NCBI GenBank assembly: GCA_009746045.1
Contig: RPFO01002342.1
Location: 1 to 23,964 of the forward strand
Direction of reading: 5' to 3'
Length of the DNA stretch: 23,964 nt
Origin: Mesostigma viride
Lineage: Eukaryota > Streptophyta > Mesostigmatophyceae > Mesostigmatales > Mesostigmataceae
In this document: positions 8,179-16,619 of the stretch, one piece after another
Numbering within the stretch: the stretch's first letter is position 1
Layout of the letters: each line of letters begins with the position of its first letter
Made by a program: the position numbers and the translations under genes
Notes under the pieces: model-generated
Seen by the model: only the letters and a program-made list of their open reading frames with translations
Told to the model about the DNA's origin: nothing
Databases searched by the model: none

Positions 8179-10010
8179 CTGACCCAGCCACTGAGCTCGC
8201 AGCCGCAAGGTGGACGTACGCATAGGAGTCATGAACACCCCATGCGTGGAGGTAGCGTTGGCATGCAGCAAATGCAGGATTAAGCAAACATACACGTACA
8301 TATGTAAGCAATGGTATGTCAACTTGTGTGATGGGAAGCAATTAGGAGGAGCACGCAACCAAGGCGGCTGACACGTAAAGGAAGCAAGGAGGAGGAGCGC
8401 AACCAATGTGGGCGCCACAGAGGAGGGAGCGAGGAGGGCAGAAGGTGCGCAGTCCACGAGGGTGACACGGACAAGGAAGCAAGGAGGCGCGCAACAAAGG
8501 AGGGTGGCACTGACAAGGAAGACAACGAAGCAAGGAAGGCTAAACGCTACAAGAATTTGAGGCGTATCCGACATCGGGCAAGCAAGGCCTGAAACCAATG
8601 AAGAAAGTCATGGGGCACTTGCATGGTGGGGATGTGCAGTAGGTGTAGATCACCCTGACATCTGCTGCCGCATTGGTAAGGAACTGCTGGATGACGTTAA
8701 CCGCACGCGGGGTGGTGCTTGCCCCTGAGGAGGCCGTGGCAGAGGTGGGGAAGAATACCTGTGGCGGGAAGAGACAAGGCCATGAAACAAATACAACCAG
8801 GACACCCATGCAAGGTCTGTTACTACCATGAGATCTAAGGAAGGAAACCAGATTCCCAAGTGAAGATGCAAAAGGAGTGAGTTCTGGAAGGCTAGTATTG
8901 ATTTATAAGTCGGGCGCATAACTGGAGCAGTGAACGGAAAAGGTGCATGACTGACAAAACGTCTATCCACACCAGTTACCAACCTACCCGGCCTGGGGCG
9001 CCAGCCGGTCCACGGAAGGGAACGAGATCTGCAGACGCGTCGAAGGTTGCTGAAGCGTTCGCAGTTCCGGACAGTTGGAACTTTCCTCCAGACGGTCCGT
9101 CAAAATTCAGTATGCCATCAAACCGCTGGACATTGTCGACCACAGATCCAACTGGGCTCACGCTGAAAATAGTGTTCCCATTCATGCTCATAACAATTGT
9201 TGCTCTTAAATTGAGGGTGATTTCAAAAGGGTACGCCTCCTGGCTTTCATAGCTAGCCTGTCCTTGGACAGTGGCACCAAGTTTAACTGTTGCGCTCAGT
9301 AGCGTTCCATAGGCGGCGTCGAACTGGGTAACATTCAAGGTGCGCTGCAGGAGGAAAAGCAGAGGGCACGCATACAGTAAGCAGGGTCATGCATTCCAAG
9401 CCCACAATAGAAGATGAGCGAGGCTTTGCATTAGTGGATCCGTGGCCACAAGAAAGGCGTTTGTACAGAGCAAACCAAGAAGCAAGAGAAAACGTGTGAC
9501 TGTCAGGGAGAAAGAGTAGCTCCCTCCTAAGCAGTAATAAGCAGCCTAATCTGCGGAAGGTTTCTGTGCACTCTTCATATGCGCGTGGCCAACATACAAA
9601 CGTGCCCATGCATTATCTAACGCTACGCAAGTGCCAGCGCTATTCAGACATCTCCGGTAGTTAGAAGTGGGGGGCTGCCTGTGGAATGCCAGTGAAAAGC
9701 GATGTGACGGCAGGCAGTTGACCTTGAGTATTTCCCAGCCCCCCGGCCCCTCAAACTCTCGAATTTGGTTTGTGGGCCCGCAACTTCTGCAAATGGTCCA
9801 CAAGTATGCAGGCTCACCGACATAGGCTGGAGCAAGGTAAAAACGAGAATCTTCGACTTCAAGGATGACATCTCCCTCAACTTGCTTTAGGTAGTCCTCT
9901 GATGCTGGTTGTGTGCCACTAAGCAAACAACGTACCTGCCAGTTGGTGGCGATGATGCCGCTTTGCGCCGCATCTACCATGGGTTGTCCAAACTCCTTGC
10001 ATTCTACAAT
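7978..10010 (-). CDS. Copy A: choice-of-anchor E-like domain with HRGP stalk
   Basis: Minus-strand spliced gene unit. Order in translation: an upstream open exon region (about 10010 down to 9723), domain exon 1 (9344-8988), domain exon 2 (8758 to about 8633), and the Pro-rich stalk (8178-7978). The joined domain reads FDAAYGTLLSATVKLGATVQ near its start, FDGILNFDGPSGG and ASADLVPFRG in the middle, and ADVRVIYTYC at its end. The GTL-V-L-G, FDG-DF-G-SG, SADL-F-G and V-V-YTY landmarks are those I remember for bacterial choice-of-anchor E domains, secreted beta-sandwich modules whose C-terminal anchor differs between proteins. Here an HRGP stalk takes that place. The true first exon and signal peptide are not identified. 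About 455 bases (8179-8632) separate the domain and stalk, unlike copy B. Confidence 0.62.
8179..8632. other. Copy A-specific segment between domain and stalk
   Basis: Roughly 455 bases present in copy A but absent in copy B, where TACTGCACA runs straight into CCACCGCC. It contains about four degenerate units of the dispersed minisatellite. AG|TGCCACC at the stalk side and AA|GTGCCC at the domain side could make it an intron, but the phases I tested do not match exactly. It may instead be an insertion in A or a deletion in B. Confidence 0.6.
8343..8530. repeat. Dispersed minisatellite block 2
   Basis: About four degenerate units with the gaagcaaggaggaggagcgc core and acaaggagggtgac-like joins. 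It shares its family with the blocks at 5977, 10020, 15058 and 17295. It lies inside the copy A-specific segment. Confidence 0.88.
8633..8758 (-). CDS. Copy A domain exon 2 (C-terminal strand YTYC)
   Basis: After the acceptor ttcccgccacag the exon opens in phase 0 with VFFPTSATASSGAS, then AVNVIQQFLTNAAADVRVIY and TYC. This supplies the final strands of the choice-of-anchor E-like fold: an SATA-S segment, a gap, then V-V-YTY. The preceding exon ends in phase 0 at CGG|GTAGGT, so the two join cleanly. The frame stays open to near 8540, giving CKCPM and more, but beyond TYC the sequence is specific to copy A. Confidence 0.66.
8988..9344 (-). CDS. Copy A domain exon 1 (choice-of-anchor E-like core)
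   Basis: Exon of exactly 357 nt (119 codons, phase 0 at both ends), from acceptor cctcctgcag to donor CGG|GTAGGTTG. It encodes RTLNVTQFDAAYGTLLSATV, a run of predicted strands with alternating residue pattern (EITLNLRATIVM), the FDGILNFDGPSGG loop, and ASADLVPFRGPAG. Its partner in copy B (14020-14376) has identical boundaries but 17 amino-acid replacements. The match to the bacterial domain is from memory of its landmarks; a profile search would settle it. Confidence 0.7.
9723..10010 (-). CDS. Copy A upstream exon region (GEPAYLWTICRSC)
   Basis: A minus-strand frame is open from 10124 to 9546. Its plausible coding part reads GQPMVDAAQSGIIATNWQ, then VEGDVILEVEDSRFYLAP, YVGEPAYLWTICRSCGP and GWEILK. 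CAG|GTACGT (after NWQ, 9936) and AAG|GTCAAC (after EILK, 9723) are donor-like, but intervening acceptors do not keep phase, so the exon count is uncertain. It may be one uninterrupted exon. Copy B is almost identical here, with one in-frame 3-bp indel (GPGGW versus GPARGW). The family is not recognised. The frame upstream of about 10010 is minisatellite and is excluded. Confidence 0.45.
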
Positions 10011-10019
10011 GGGTTGTCC

Positions 10020-10110
10020 ACGCAAAAGGAAGCAAGGAGGAGGCGCGTGACCAAGGAAGGTGACACGCACAAGGAAGCAAGGAGGAGGCGGGCAGTCAAA
10101 GGTGTGCGCC
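10020..10110. repeat. Dispersed minisatellite block 3
   Basis: Two units (gcaaaaggaagcaaggagga..., gcacaaggaagcaaggagga...) at the junction between copy A and inter-unit copy 2. A short duplicated phrase, atgggttgtcca, precedes it at about 9979 and 10009. Confidence 0.9.
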
Positions 10111-11190
10111 TGCTCTGCCAACATCTCCTTACATGACTAAGTCAGCAAAAATACATACGACATGCAAAAAAGAAAACGTAATTACACTAGATACGGAGGG
10201 ACTTTGTCCCAGCCCAGGTTTACCCTTGGGTTAGGAGAATCATTTCCCTCCTTTTCCCCCACACAAAGGGAGGTCAGTTGATACCCAAAAGACGATAGCT
10301 TTTGTGTGCTGGCATCCGTTCCCAAGCTACCCAGGTAGTGGTTGACTGGGCAAGGTGTTTGCCAGGAAAGGTGGGCTTCCATGCTTGGGGAAGCAGGTGG
10401 TTTCTTTGGCCTCCCACCAACCTGCCCTGGCAAAAGGGGTAGAGCAGGGATGAAGCTGCTGTGGGCTGGCCCTGCAAATTTAGATAATATGCATACCCTA
10501 GCATACAGATCTATGGCCGTGTGGCCATCTGGTAGACAAGTCTGTGGTATTCCACGGTAACGAGCTAGCACACAGATTGTAATAAATTTGATGTTTTGCG
10601 CATGGTGATCAATGGAAAGCAAAGCAAGGCCAGAAATGGATGCTGACATCATCCTTAATTAATGAAAACCCGCATGTGTCAAGCACCGGCCTGAACAGCG
10701 CTGAAAACGCCACTAAAGCTAGCGTGGTCACGCACCCCCAGGATAGTACATAAACCGTACAGGTAGTCCTACAAGGTTCTTAAACTAACAAGCATTGATC
10801 TCGCCCATCGACCCTATGGGTTGGTCCGAGTCCACTATACACTAATAATTAGGCACGACTTACTCAAAACATTCAGTCAAGAGTCGCTAGGCAATCAGCC
10901 GTCCCTACAGGTCCCTAGCACGTCACCTGGTGCATTGCTGAAAAAAAATTACGAATCTTTGTGAGAAAGTCTTATGAAGTAAGTCTACCCTTAACTTTCA
11001 GACCCTTAGTTCCCGACACAAATAAACAACCGGGTCCTTCAAGGCACTAGACGAGCTCGAAACCCGTTGGGTTTGATTGGATTAGTATACCCATGTCGCA
11101 GACATCCTTCCCATTCGCAGGCCAAGGCATTATGGCCCTATCATTCCCACATGCGGTAGTTAAAATACGTTAATGAAAACCAATTTATAT
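10095..11190. repeat. Triplicated inter-unit segment, copy 2
   Basis: Near-identical to 6870-7975 and 15130-16230. It contains the same runs of landmarks: gtttacccttgggttagg, the tagcatacagatctatggcc stretch, ttaattaatgaaaacccgc and ccaatttatatactgacc at the stalk end. No gene supported. Confidence 0.93.
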
Positions 11191-11196
11191 ACTGAC

Positions 11197-11824
11197 CGAA
11201 AGTCAGAAGAGGTGGTGGAGGATGCGGAGGTGGCGAAGGAGGAGGCGGTGAAGGCAGAGGTGACGAAGGCACAGGTGGCGAAGGAGGAGGTGGAGACGGA
11301 GGAGGTGGTGAAGGAGGTGGCGAAGGCGGAGGTGGAGACGGAGGAGGTGGTGAAGGAGGTGGCGAAGGCGGAGGTGGAGACGGAGGAGGTGGTGAAGGAG
11401 GTGGCGAAGGCGGAGGTGGAGACGGAGGAGGTGGTGAAGGAGGTGGCGAAGGCGGAGGTGGAGACGGAGGAGGTGGTGAAGGAGGTGGCGAAGGAGGAGG
11501 TGGAGACGGAGGAGGTGGTGAAGGAGGTGGCGAAGGAGGAGGTGGAGACGGAGGAGGTGGTGAAGGAGGTGGCGAAGGAGGAGGTGGAGACAAAGGAGGT
11601 GGTGAAGGAGGTGGCGAAGGAGGAGGTGGAGACGGAGGAGGTGGTGAAGGAGGTGGCGAAGGCCTAGGTGGTGGTGACGGTGGCGGTGGTGGCGGTGGTG
11701 TGCAGTAGGTGTAGATCACCCTGACATCCGCTGATGCATTGGTAAGGAACTGGTCGATGACGTTAACCGCACGCGGGGTGGTGCTTGCCCCTGAGGAGGC
11801 CGTGGCAGAGGTGGGGAAGAATAC
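11197..11824 (-). CDS. Copy B domain exon 2 fused to (SPPPP)n stalk
   Basis: Acceptor cttcccgccacag, then phase 0 VFFPTSATASSGAS, AVNVIDQFLTNASADVRVIY, TYCT and an uninterrupted Ser-Pro repeat. This direct fusion proves that the sandwich domain and the HRGP stalk belong to one protein. The frame can run to a stop at 11141 (YINWFSLTYFNYRMWE) or end at a possible TTCG|GTCAGT donor at 11197. Only the stalk repeats vary in length between units. Confidence 0.72.
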
Positions 11825-14800
11825 CTGTGGCGGGAAGAGACAAGGCCATGAAACAAATACAACCAGGACACCCATGCAAGGTCTGTTACTACCATGAGAT
11901 CTAAGGAAGGAAACCAGATTCCCAAGTGAAGATGCAAAAGGAGTGAGTTCTGGAAGGCTAGTATTGTTTGATCAGGCACTCCGCAAAGGTGAAAACCATT
12001 TGCGTTCAGTACCGGGCCGCGGAAAACGCGGAAAAACGCGATCTGCAAATGAATCCGACCGGAATCGAACTGGGGACCTCTCGCACCAATTTTGCTGACT
12101 ATAGGACGGACGTCTCCGGTTACCATGGCATCGCCAACTTACACCTACAGTCATCCGCAAAAGTTCTCCTGTCCGGGGAGTGATGCAAGCCTTTCGGATT
12201 TGGTACTAGATAAATCACTCGAGATCTGTGTGTAGGAGTACTACACACGTGTCTGCACGCGAGACTTGTTCAGTCTCGCACCGTGAGACGGGCTGAACAC
12301 GGCTGAATCCTTCTTTTTAGTAGAAGGGGGCGTAGCCGGTACTATCGAAATCAGCCAAGCGTATATTTGATCAGGCACTCCGCAAAGGTGAAAACCATTT
12401 GCGTTCAGTACCGGGCCGCGGAAAACGCGGAAAAACGCGATCTGCAAATGAATCCGACCGGAATCGAACTGGGGACCTCTCGCACCAATTTTGCTGACTA
12501 TAGGACGGACGTCTCCGGTTACCATGGCATCGCCAACTTACACCTACAGTCATCCGCAAAAGTTCTCCTGTCCGGGGAGTGATGCAAGCCTTTCGGATTT
12601 GGTACTAGATAAATCACTCGAGATCTGTGTGTAGGAGTACTACACACGTGTCTGCACGCGAGACTTGTTCAGTCTCGCACCGTGAGACGGGCTGAACACG
12701 GCTGAATCCTTCTTTTTAGTAGAAGGGGGCGTAGCCGGTACTATCGAAATCAGCCAAGCGTATATTTGATCAGGCACTCCGCAAAGGTGAAAACCATTTG
12801 CGTTCAGTACCGGGCCGCGGAAAACGCGGAAAAACGCGATCTGCAAATGAATCCGACCGGAATCGAACTGGGGACCTCTCGCACCAATTTTGCTGACTAT
12901 AGGACGGACGTCTCCGGTTACCATGGCATCGCCAACTTACACCTACAGTCATCCGCAAAAGTTCTCCTGTCCGGGGAGTGATGCAAGCCTTTCGGATTTG
13001 GTACTAGATAAATCACTCGAGATCTGTGTGTAGGAGTACTACACACGTGTCTGCACGCGAGACTTGTTCAGTCTCGCACCGTGAGACGGGCTGAACACGG
13101 CTGAATCCTTCTTTTTAGTAGAAGGGGGCGTAGCCGGTACTATCGAAATCAGCCAAGCGTATATTTGATCAGGCACTCCGCAAAGGTGAAAACCATTTGC
13201 GTTCAGTACCGGGCCGCGGAAAACGCGGAAAAACGCGATCTGCAAATGAATCCGACCGGAATCGAACTGGGGACCTCTCGCACCAATTTTGCTGACTATA
13301 GGACGGACGTCTCCGGTTACCATGGCATCGCCAACTTACACCTACAGTCATCCGCAAAAGTTCTCCTGTCCGGGGAGTGATGCAAGCCTTTCGGATTTGG
13401 TACTAGATAAATCACTCGAGATCTGTGTGTAGGAGTACTACACACGTGTCTGCACGCGAGACTTGTTCAGTCTCGCACCGTGAGACGGGCTGAACACGGC
13501 TGAATCCTTCTTTTTAGTAGAAGGGGGCGTAGCCGGTACTATCGAAATCAGCCAAGCGTATATTTGATCAGGCACTCCGCAAAGGTGAAAACCATTTGCG
13601 TTCAGTACCGGGCCGCGGAAAACGCGGAAAAACGCGATCTGCAAATGAATCCGACCGGAATCGAACTGGGGACCTCTCGCACCAATTTTGCTGACTATAG
13701 GACGGACGTCTCCGGTTACCATGGCATCGCCAACTTACACCTACAGTCATCCGCAAAAGTTCTCCTGTCCGGGGAGTGATGCAAGCCTTTCGGATTTGGT
13801 ACTAGATAAATCACTCGAGATCTGTGTGTAGGAGTACTACACACGTGTCTGCACGCGAGACTTGTTCAGTCTCGCACCGTGAGACGGGCTGAACACGGCT
13901 GAATCCTTCTTTTTAGTAGAAGGCTAGTATTGATTTATAAGTCGGGCGCATAACTGGAGCAGTGAACGGAAAAGGTGCATGACTGACAAAAAGTCTCTCC
14001 ACACCAGTTACCAACCTACCCGGCCTGGGGCGCCAGCCGGTCCACGGAAGGGAACGAGATCTGCAGACGCGTTAAAGATTCGAGAACGATTCGCAGTTCC
14101 GGATAGTTGGAACGATCCTCCAGACGGTCCGTCAAAATTCAGTATGCCATCATACGGCTGGACATTGTCGACCACAGATCCAACTGGGCTCTCGCTGAAA
14201 ATAGTGGAACCATTCATGCGCATCTCAATTGTTGCTCTTAAATTGAGGGTGATTTCAAAAGGGTACGCCTCCACGCTTTCATAGGCAGCCACTCCTTGGA
14301 CAGTGGCACCAAGGGTAACTGTTACGCTCAGTAGCGTTCCATAGGCGGCGGCGAACTGGGTAACATTCAAGGTGCGCTGCAGGAGGAAAAGCAGAGGGCA
14401 CGCATACAGTAAGCAGGGTCATGCGTTCCAAGCCCACAACAGAAGATGAGCGAGGCTTTGCATTAGTGGATCCGTGGCCGCAGGAAAGGTTTTTGTGCAA
14501 AGCAATTTTACACGCAAGCGAAAATGTGTGACTGTCAGGGAGAAAGAGTAGCTCCCTCCTAAGCAGTAATAAGCAGCCTAATCTGCGGAAGGTTTCTGTG
14601 CACTCTTCATATGCGCGTGCCCAACATACAAACGTGCCCATGCATTATCTAACGCTACGCAAGTGCCAGCGCTATTCAGACATCTCCGGTAGTTAGAAGT
14701 GGGGGGCTGCCTGTGGAATGCCAGTGAAAAGCGATGTGACGGCAGGCAGTTGACCTTGAGTATTTCCCAGCCCCGGGCCGGCCCCTCAAACTCTCGAATT

Positions 14801-15050
14801 TGGTTTGTGGGCCCGCAACTTCTGCAAATGGTCCACAAGTATGCAGGCTCACCGACATAGGCTGGAGCAAGGTAAAAACGAGAATCTTCGACTTCAAGGA
14901 TGACATCTCCCTCAACTTGCTTTAGGTAGTCCTCTGATGCTGGTTGTGTGCCACTAAGCAAACAACGTACCTGCCAGTTGGTGGCGATGATGCCGCTTTG
15001 CGCCGCATTTACCATGGGTTGTCCAAACTGCTTGCATCCTACAATGGGTT
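11197..15050 (-). CDS. Copy B: choice-of-anchor E-like domain with long HRGP stalk
   Basis: Second full unit of the tandem family on the minus strand: upstream exon region (about 15050-14755), domain exon 1 (14376-14020), then an intron enlarged by a 1.95-kb insertion, then domain exon 2 fused in frame with the stalk (11824-11197). The domain reads FAAAYGTLLSVTVTLGATVQ at its start and ends ADVRVIYTYCT, running directly into PPPPPPPSPPPRPSPPP. The stalk is about 170 residues, three times that of copy A, because a 42-bp unit has expanded to nine copies. Exon boundaries match copy A. Probably a secreted matrix or cell-surface glycoprotein. The signal peptide exon is not found. Confidence 0.62.
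11283..11660. repeat. 42-bp coding minisatellite, 9 units
   Basis: Nine 42-bp units (ggaggtggagacggaggagg then tggtgaaggaggtggcgaag with a final gc or ga) encode the 14-residue period SPPPPSPPPPSPPP on the minus strand. The first four full units end gc and later ones ga, and one unit carries gacaaagg. All unit changes keep the Pro frame. Confidence 0.93.
11953..11966. repeat. Left target-site duplication of 399-bp array
   Basis: gaaggctagtattg here and at 13919-13932. The uninterrupted paralogous intron of copy A has this word once (near 8890), followed directly by atttataagtcggg. The first five bases may be shared with the array end, so the true duplication is 9 to 14 bp. Confidence 0.75.
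12051..12135 (-). ncRNA. tRNA-like segment, unit 1
   Basis: On the minus strand the segment has a B-box-like AGTTCGATTCC (12061-12071, one mismatch from GGTTCGANTCC) and an A-box-like TGGTAACCGG (12116-12125) about 44 bases upstream. The T-stem has two mismatches in five pairs and no matching acceptor 5' strand was found, so it is a degenerate tRNA relic or pol III promoter, not a functional tRNA. Confidence 0.5.
12450..12534 (-). ncRNA. tRNA-like segment, unit 2
   Basis: Same sequence as unit 1, 399 bp on. The internal A and B boxes are preserved exactly. Confidence 0.5.
12849..12933 (-). ncRNA. tRNA-like segment, unit 3
   Basis: Same sequence as unit 1, offset by two periods. Confidence 0.5.
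13248..13332 (-). ncRNA. tRNA-like segment, unit 4
   Basis: Same sequence as unit 1, offset by three periods. Confidence 0.5.
13647..13731 (-). ncRNA. tRNA-like segment, unit 5
   Basis: Same sequence as unit 1, offset by four periods. It lies in the partial unit at the right edge, which would be the 5' end if the element is transcribed on the minus strand. Confidence 0.5.
13919..13932. repeat. Right target-site duplication of 399-bp array
   Basis: gaaggctagtattg followed by atttataagtcggg, restoring the sequence found uninterrupted in copy A. Confidence 0.75.
14020..14376 (-). CDS. Copy B domain exon 1 (choice-of-anchor E-like core)
   Basis: 357 nt, same splice sites and phase as 8988-9344. 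Landmarks retained: LNVTQF, YGTLLS, LGATVQG, AYPFEITLNLRATI, YDGILNFDGPSGG, NASADLVPFRG. Changed residues are concentrated on alternate positions of probable strands (IVMSM to IEMRM; GQASYESQE to GVAAYESVE; NASATFD to NRSRIFN). Nine of the 17 replaced codons differ by two bases. Confidence 0.7.
14755..15050 (-). CDS. Copy B upstream exon region
   Basis: Counterpart of 9723-10010, open on the minus strand from 15105. It reads GQPMVNAAQSGIIATNWQ, then VEGDVILEVEDSRFYLAP, GEPAYLWTICRSC and GPARGWEILK. Only a few differences separate it from copy A, in sharp contrast to the adjacent domain exon. Exon boundaries are uncertain in the same way. Confidence 0.45.
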
Positions 15051-15057
15051 GTCCACG

Positions 15058-15140
15058 CAAAAGGAAGCAAGGAGGAGGCGCGTGACCAAGGAAGGTGACA
15101 CGCACAAGGAAGCAAGGAGGAGGCGGGCAGCCAAAGGTGT
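15058..15140. repeat. Dispersed minisatellite block 4
   Basis: Two units equal to block 3, at the join between copy B and inter-unit copy 3. Confidence 0.9.
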
Positions 15141-16230
15141 GCGCCTACTCTGCCAACATCTCCTTACATGACTAAGTCAGCAAAAATACATACGACATGC
15201 AAAAAAGAAAACGTAATTACACTAGATACGGAGGGACTTTGTCCCAGCCCAGGTTTACCCTTGGGTTAGGAGAATCATTTCCTTCCTTTTCCCCCACACA
15301 AAGGGAGGTCAGTTGATACCCAAAAGACGATAGCTTTTGTGTGCTGGCATCCGTTCCCAAGCTACCCAGGTAGTGGTTGACTGGGCAAGGTGTTTGCCAG
15401 GAAAGGTGGGCTTCCATGCTTGGGGAAGCAGGTGGTTTCTTTGGCCTCCCACCAACCTGCCCTGGCAAAAGGGGTAGAGCAGGGATGAAGCTGCTGTGGG
15501 CTGCCCCTGCAAATTTAGATAATATGCATATACCCTAGCATACAGATGGCCGTGTGGCCATCTGGTAGACAAGTCTGTGGTATTCCACGGTAACGAGCTA
15601 GCACACAGATTGTAATAAATTTGAGTTTTTTGCGCATGGTGATCAATGCAAAGCAAAGCAAGGCCAGAAATGGATGCTGACATCATCCTTAATTAATGAA
15701 AACCCGCATGTGTCAAGCACCGGCCTGAACAGCGCTGAAAACGCCACTAAAGCTAGCGTGGTCACGCACCCCCAGGATAGTACATAAACCGTACAGGTAG
15801 TCCTACAAGGTTCTTAAACTAACAAGCATTGATCTCGCCCATCGACCCTATGGGTTGATCCGAGTTCACTATACACTAATAATTAGGCACGACTTACTCA
15901 AAACATTCAGTCAAGAGTCGCTAGGCAATCAGCCGTCCCTACAGGTCCCTAGCACTTCACCTGGTGCATTGCTGAAAAAAAATTACGAATCTTTGTGAGA
16001 AAGTCTTATGAAGTAAGTCTACCCTTAACTTTCAGACCCTTAGTTCCCGACACAAATAAACAACCGGGTCCTTCAAGGCACTAGACCAGCTCGAAACCCT
16101 TTGTGTTTGATTGGATTAGTATTAACCCATGGATGTCGCAGACATCCTTCCCATTCGCAGGCCAAGGCATTATGGCCCTACCATTCCCACATGCCGTAGT
16201 TAAAATACGTTAATGAAAACCAATTTATAT
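15130..16230. repeat. Triplicated inter-unit segment, copy 3
   Basis: Third copy of the 1.1-kb segment. It has extra small indels (gcatataccctagcatacagatggcc, lacking one tctat; ttgagttttttgcg) that break the frame open in copies 1 and 2, supporting a non-coding reading. Confidence 0.93.
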
Positions 16231-16236
16231 ACTGAC

Positions 16237-16479
16237 CGAAAGTCAGAAGAGGCGGTGGAGAACGTGGAGGTGGCGAAGGAGGAGGCGGTGAAGGCGGAGG
16301 TGGCGACGGGGGAGGTGGTGAAGGAGGTGGCGAAGGAGGAGGTGGAGACGGAGGAGGTGGTGAAGGAGGTGGCGAAGGCGGAGGTGGAGACGGGGAGACG
16401 GAGGAGGTGGTGAAGGAGGTGGCGAAGGAGGAGGTGGAGACGGAGGAGGTGGAGAAGGCGTAGGTGGAGAAGGCCGCTT
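16237..16479 (-). pseudogene. Copy C: truncated, frameshifted HRGP stalk remnant
   Basis: The minus-strand Pro-rich frame (PPPSPPPPSPPPP, ending RSPPPLLTF) matches the stalk ends of copies A and B, but an extra gacggg segment at about 16391-16400 shifts the frame so that upstream codons become Ser/Thr/Phe-rich. Homology ends abruptly at 16479 within gagaaggccg, and no domain exons follow upstream. This is a broken third unit. Confidence 0.8.
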
Positions 16480-16484
16480 CTGGT

Positions 16485-16619
16485 CGTCGGTGCGCCGAGT
16501 GCATTAACCCTTCATTTGTATGCGTGGCATGTTTGAGAATTGGGCACACCGAGAGTTGCTCCATTGCTCACTTCCCATTTTGAGACTCATTCTCAGTGAC
16601 TCGCATTATTATCATAACT
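16485..16619. repeat. Diverged direct repeat, left member
   Basis: Shares cgtcggtgcg, then attgggc-cacc-gagagttgctc, attgctca, a ccatttt/ccattct segment and a terminal ataat/tcataa with 17771-17895. It abuts the breakpoint of copy C. The pair flanks about 1.15 kb, so it could be the ends of a small retroelement or two relics of one family. Confidence 0.5.

Larger units (their letters stand above)
11967..13918. mobile_element. 399-bp tandem array, SINE-like, inserted in copy B intron
   Basis: Four full 399-bp units plus a partial one of about 356 bp (period fixed by gatcaggcactcc at 11970, 12369, 12768, 13167, 13566). Units appear identical by eye. Each has a tRNA-like segment on the minus strand, a T5 run 15 nt downstream of it, and four perfect short hairpins. 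The array is flanked by a 9-14 bp direct duplication and is absent from copy A, so it arrived as a discrete insertion. Possible origins: a multimeric tRNA-derived SINE, a Penelope-like tandem, or insertion of a rolling-circle product. Open frames in it repeat 399 bp apart and are not genes. Confidence 0.85.

Noticed and set aside
11173-11667. 164-codon plus-strand Glu/Val/Lys-rich frame
   Set aside because: It is the antisense shadow of the 42-bp Ser-Pro repeat; the minus strand continues in frame into a recognisable domain.
12051-12135. Functional tRNA gene
   Set aside because: The T-stem has two mismatches and no 5' acceptor strand pairs with CGGATTC.
11968-13779. Families of identical 71-, 62- and 94-codon frames
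   Set aside because: They recur every 399 bp within the tandem array and overlap one another on both strands; they include translated tRNA-like sequence.
11967-13918. Hammerhead-ribozyme retrozyme
   Set aside because: No CTGANGA plus GAAA core on either strand of the 399-bp unit by eye.
8988-14376. Diversity-generating retroelement as cause of exon variation
   Set aside because: Changes are not confined to template adenines or AAY codons, and no reverse transcriptase or template repeat was found.
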